NCBI GenBank assembly: GCA_963713085.1
Contig: CAVQKQ010000016.1
Location: 186,001 to 250,000, forward strand
DNA length: 64,000 nucleotides
Reading direction: 5' to 3'
Origin: PFJX01 sp963713085
Lineage (GTDB): Bacteria > Pseudomonadota > Gammaproteobacteria > Burkholderiales > Thiobacillaceae
Shown here: in pieces, positions 62,490 to 64,000 of the stretch
How the letters are laid out: each line of letters begins with the position of its first letter
How positions within the stretch are numbered: the stretch's first letter is position 1
The notes under the pieces: model-generated
The model's input: only the letters and a program-made list of their open reading frames with translations
What the model was told of the DNA's origin: nothing
Database searches by the model: none
Made by a program: the position numbers and the translations under genes

Positions 62490-62921
62490 ATGGCCCTGAG
62501 TTCAATGATTGGACGAGGTTTGCCACTGGTCCTGGTGGCGTTGATCGGGGTGGTGCTCTGGCAGAACCGATTGCGGCAGCCCGATGCGCCTGGGCACCAG
62601 GTTCATTGCCCGGACCTGTCGGCCGGATGCACGGTCCAGGTGGATGGGAAAACGCTCAGCCTGGGCGTTTCCGGGGACCTTAAACCCCTCAAGCCCTTCC
62701 AGCTTTGGGTGAGGCATCCGGGCGCCCACAAGGCGGAGGTGCATTTCACCATGGAGGGCATGGACATGGGATTCAATGTCTATAGCCTGAAAGCGGATGG
62801 CCAAGGGGTGTTTCGCGGCACGGTGACCCTGCCGGTATGTGTCAGTGGACGGCGGGATTGGGTCATGACGCTGGATATGGATGACGTGACGCTGGAAGTG
62901 CCATTTGTCACGCAGTTGTAA
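62490..62921 (+). CDS. Membrane-anchored protein of unknown function
   Basis: A 143-residue protein with one N-terminal span (LPLVLVALIGVVLWQN) and a periplasmic beta-rich domain containing two cysteines near CPDLSAGC and the segment FTMEGMDMGFNVYSL. The methionine/histidine pattern recalls copper-contact proteins, and a PCu(A)C-type gene lies at the right end of the window, but this is only suggestive. It begins eight bases after the MutT-ThiE gene. Confidence 0.6.
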   Translation: MALSSMIGRGLPLVLVALIGVVLWQNRLRQPDAPGHQVHCPDLSAGCTVQVDGKTLSLGVSGDLKPLKPFQLWVRHPGAHKAEVHFTMEGMDMGFNVYSLKADGQGVFRGTVTLPVCVSGRRDWVMTLDMDDVTLEVPFVTQL

Positions 62922-62991
62922 TATCGGGCAGTGGGGAGCATGTCTATAATCCGCCGATCCTGTACGCATTCGTGCAGTTGAAGGAGAGAAA

Positions 62992-63693
62992 ATGCCCGGT
63001 GAACATACCTATAAGCAATTCGATGCCGAACTGGAGGCCGTGCGCAGACGCGTGCTGGAGATGGGCGGCATGGTGGAGGAGCAGCTCAACAAGGCCATCG
63101 AGGCCTTGATCGCGGGTGATACCAGCCTCTCGGAAGAGGTGATCGCCAACGATCACAAGGTCAATGCCATGGAAGTGGCCGCCGACGAGGCGTGTACCCA
63201 TATCCTCGCGCTGCGCCAGCCCACCGCCGGCGACCTGCGCATGATCCTGACCATCATCAAGACCATCACCGATCTGGAGCGGATCGGCGACGAGGCTGCC
63301 AAGATCGCCCGCTTCGCCGTCAAGGTCTACGAGAGCGGCCGCATCGTCACACCCCGCTATACCGAGATCAAGTACATGGCGGGACTGGCCAACAAGATGC
63401 TGCGGGAGGCGCTGGATGCCTTCGCCCGTCTCGACGCCTCCGTGGCCATCGGCGTCGCCCGCCAGGATATGGAGGTGGACGAGGAGTTCCATCTCATTAC
63501 CCGCCATCTCATCACCTTCATGATGGAAGATCCCCGCACCATCTCCACCTTCATCGACCTGATGTTCGTGGTGAAGTCCATCGAGCGCATCGGCGACCAT
63601 TCCAAGAACATCTCCGAATACGTGGTTTTCATGGTCAAGGGCAAGGACGTGCGCCATACCTCCATCGAGGATCTGGAGCGGGAAATCCAGTAA
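62992..63693 (+). CDS. phoU: Phosphate transport regulator PhoU
   Basis: A 233-residue protein of two three-helix bundles. The metal-binding repeats are both visible (TITDLERIGDEAAKIA and VVKSIERIGDHSKNISEYV). It links phosphate uptake to PhoR signalling. It stands apart from phoBR, and no pst genes are in the window. The ATG at 62992 has an AAGGAGAG site. Confidence 0.95.
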   Translation: MPGEHTYKQFDAELEAVRRRVLEMGGMVEEQLNKAIEALIAGDTSLSEEVIANDHKVNAMEVAADEACTHILALRQPTAGDLRMILTIIKTITDLERIGDEAAKIARFAVKVYESGRIVTPRYTEIKYMAGLANKMLREALDAFARLDASVAIGVARQDMEVDEEFHLITRHLITFMMEDPRTISTFIDLMFVVKSIERIGDHSKNISEYVVFMVKGKDVRHTSIEDLEREIQ

Positions 63694-63705
63694 GCCTTTC
63701 CGCAC

Positions 63706-63741
63706 AATGAAAAAAGCCGGCACGAGCCGGCTTTTTTCATT
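63706..63741. terminator. Bidirectional terminator between phoU and the copper-chaperone gene
   Basis: A GCCGGC/GCCGGC stem with an ACGA loop, extended on both sides by an A run and a T run (AATGAAAAAA ... TTTTTTCATT). It serves the convergent genes phoU (plus) and 63766-63999 (minus). Confidence 0.92.
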
Positions 63742-63765
63742 GCATATTTCATTGCGTTACCCGGG

Positions 63766-63999
63766 TCAGTGGTGATCCATCATGGCGCTTTTCCTGACCT
63801 CGGCCTCGATGGACAGGGTGTGTTTCTTGCCGTGCTTGTCCTTGGCGATCAGGGTGATCGGCACCCTCTCGCCCTCCCTGAGCGGCGCCTTGATGTCGAT
63901 GAACATGACGTGGAGCCCACCGGGGGCCAGTTGTACCGTCTCTCCCTTGGGCAGGGCGATCTGATCGACCTGGCGCATCTCCATGACGCCCTTGTCCAT
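63766..63999 (-). CDS. PCu(A)C-type copper chaperone, C-terminal part (start outside window)
   Basis: The last 77 residues of a periplasmic copper-chaperone-like protein run off the right edge. The family pattern with Met and His ligands (MEMRQVDQIALPKG, then LAPGGLHVMFIDIKAPL) is visible. Such proteins deliver copper to cytochrome oxidase. The C-terminus carries MMDHH, a possible extra metal site. The true start lies beyond 64000. Confidence 0.8.
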   Translation of the reverse strand: MDKGVMEMRQVDQIALPKGETVQLAPGGLHVMFIDIKAPLREGERVPITLIAKDKHGKKHTLSIEAEVRKSAMMDHH

Positions 64000-64000
64000 C

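Overview
The window is GC-rich, gene-dense DNA from a Gram-negative bacterium. Gene content points to a betaproteobacterium of the metal- or sulfur-cycling kind: outer-membrane porin-cytochrome conduits, a cytoplasmic NAD-linked [NiFe] hydrogenase of the HoxFUYH type, a full type II secretion operon, an incomplete PTS, and torF-glnK-amtB. There is no rRNA marker, so the genus is left open.

Region 1 (1-17.8 kb) is a tandem duplication of a five-gene extracellular electron-transfer operon. Each unit holds a decaheme MtrC/OmcA-like lipoprotein, an EpsD-family peptidyl-prolyl isomerase lipoprotein, a decaheme MtrA/DmsE cytochrome, an MtrB/PioB barrel, and a second decaheme OmcA/MtrC-like lipoprotein. 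Unit 1 enters the window at its left edge and reads intact. Unit 2 (7617-17777) has intact epsD and mtrA copies, but both of its outer-surface cytochromes and its barrel are split by small indels, many in homopolymers. All twenty heme sites of its two surface cytochromes can still be traced once frames are changed or single bases repaired.

Region 2 (18-30 kb) is the type II secretion operon gspC-D-E-F-G-H-I-J-K-L-M-N, with gspC and gspD in one continuous frame, followed by a DUF302 protein. Region 3 (30-32.7 kb) is a minus-strand group: a secreted unknown, a thermonuclease-like protein, a cupin, a WYL regulator and a 38-residue membrane peptide. Region 4 (32.9-38 kb) is hoxFUYHW.

Region 5 (38-41.4 kb) is accessory: palindromic intergenic repeats, a cut-short PLDc_N membrane protein, a broken HIRAN and a broken GFA gene fused end to end, then three lipoprotein genes of unknown role. 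Region 6 (41.4-49.3 kb) holds metY, an AddB-like nuclease, a candidate small RNA with promoter and terminator, grxD, a decayed chemoreceptor-like gene, and a STAS / REC-PP2C-HATPase partner-switch pair.

Region 7 (49.4-64 kb) is housekeeping and nutrient control: EIIA-Man, HPr and EI; a giant FAD/Fe-S oxidoreductase; a HIT protein; PhoR and PhoB; AmtB, GlnK and a TorF porin behind a sigma-54 promoter; UbiK; a MutT-ThiE fusion; a membrane protein of unknown role; PhoU; and the end of a PCu(A)C-type copper chaperone. Taken together, the genes suggest a cell that can exchange electrons with extracellular minerals and also oxidise or evolve H2 with NAD(H). That link is inference from gene content.
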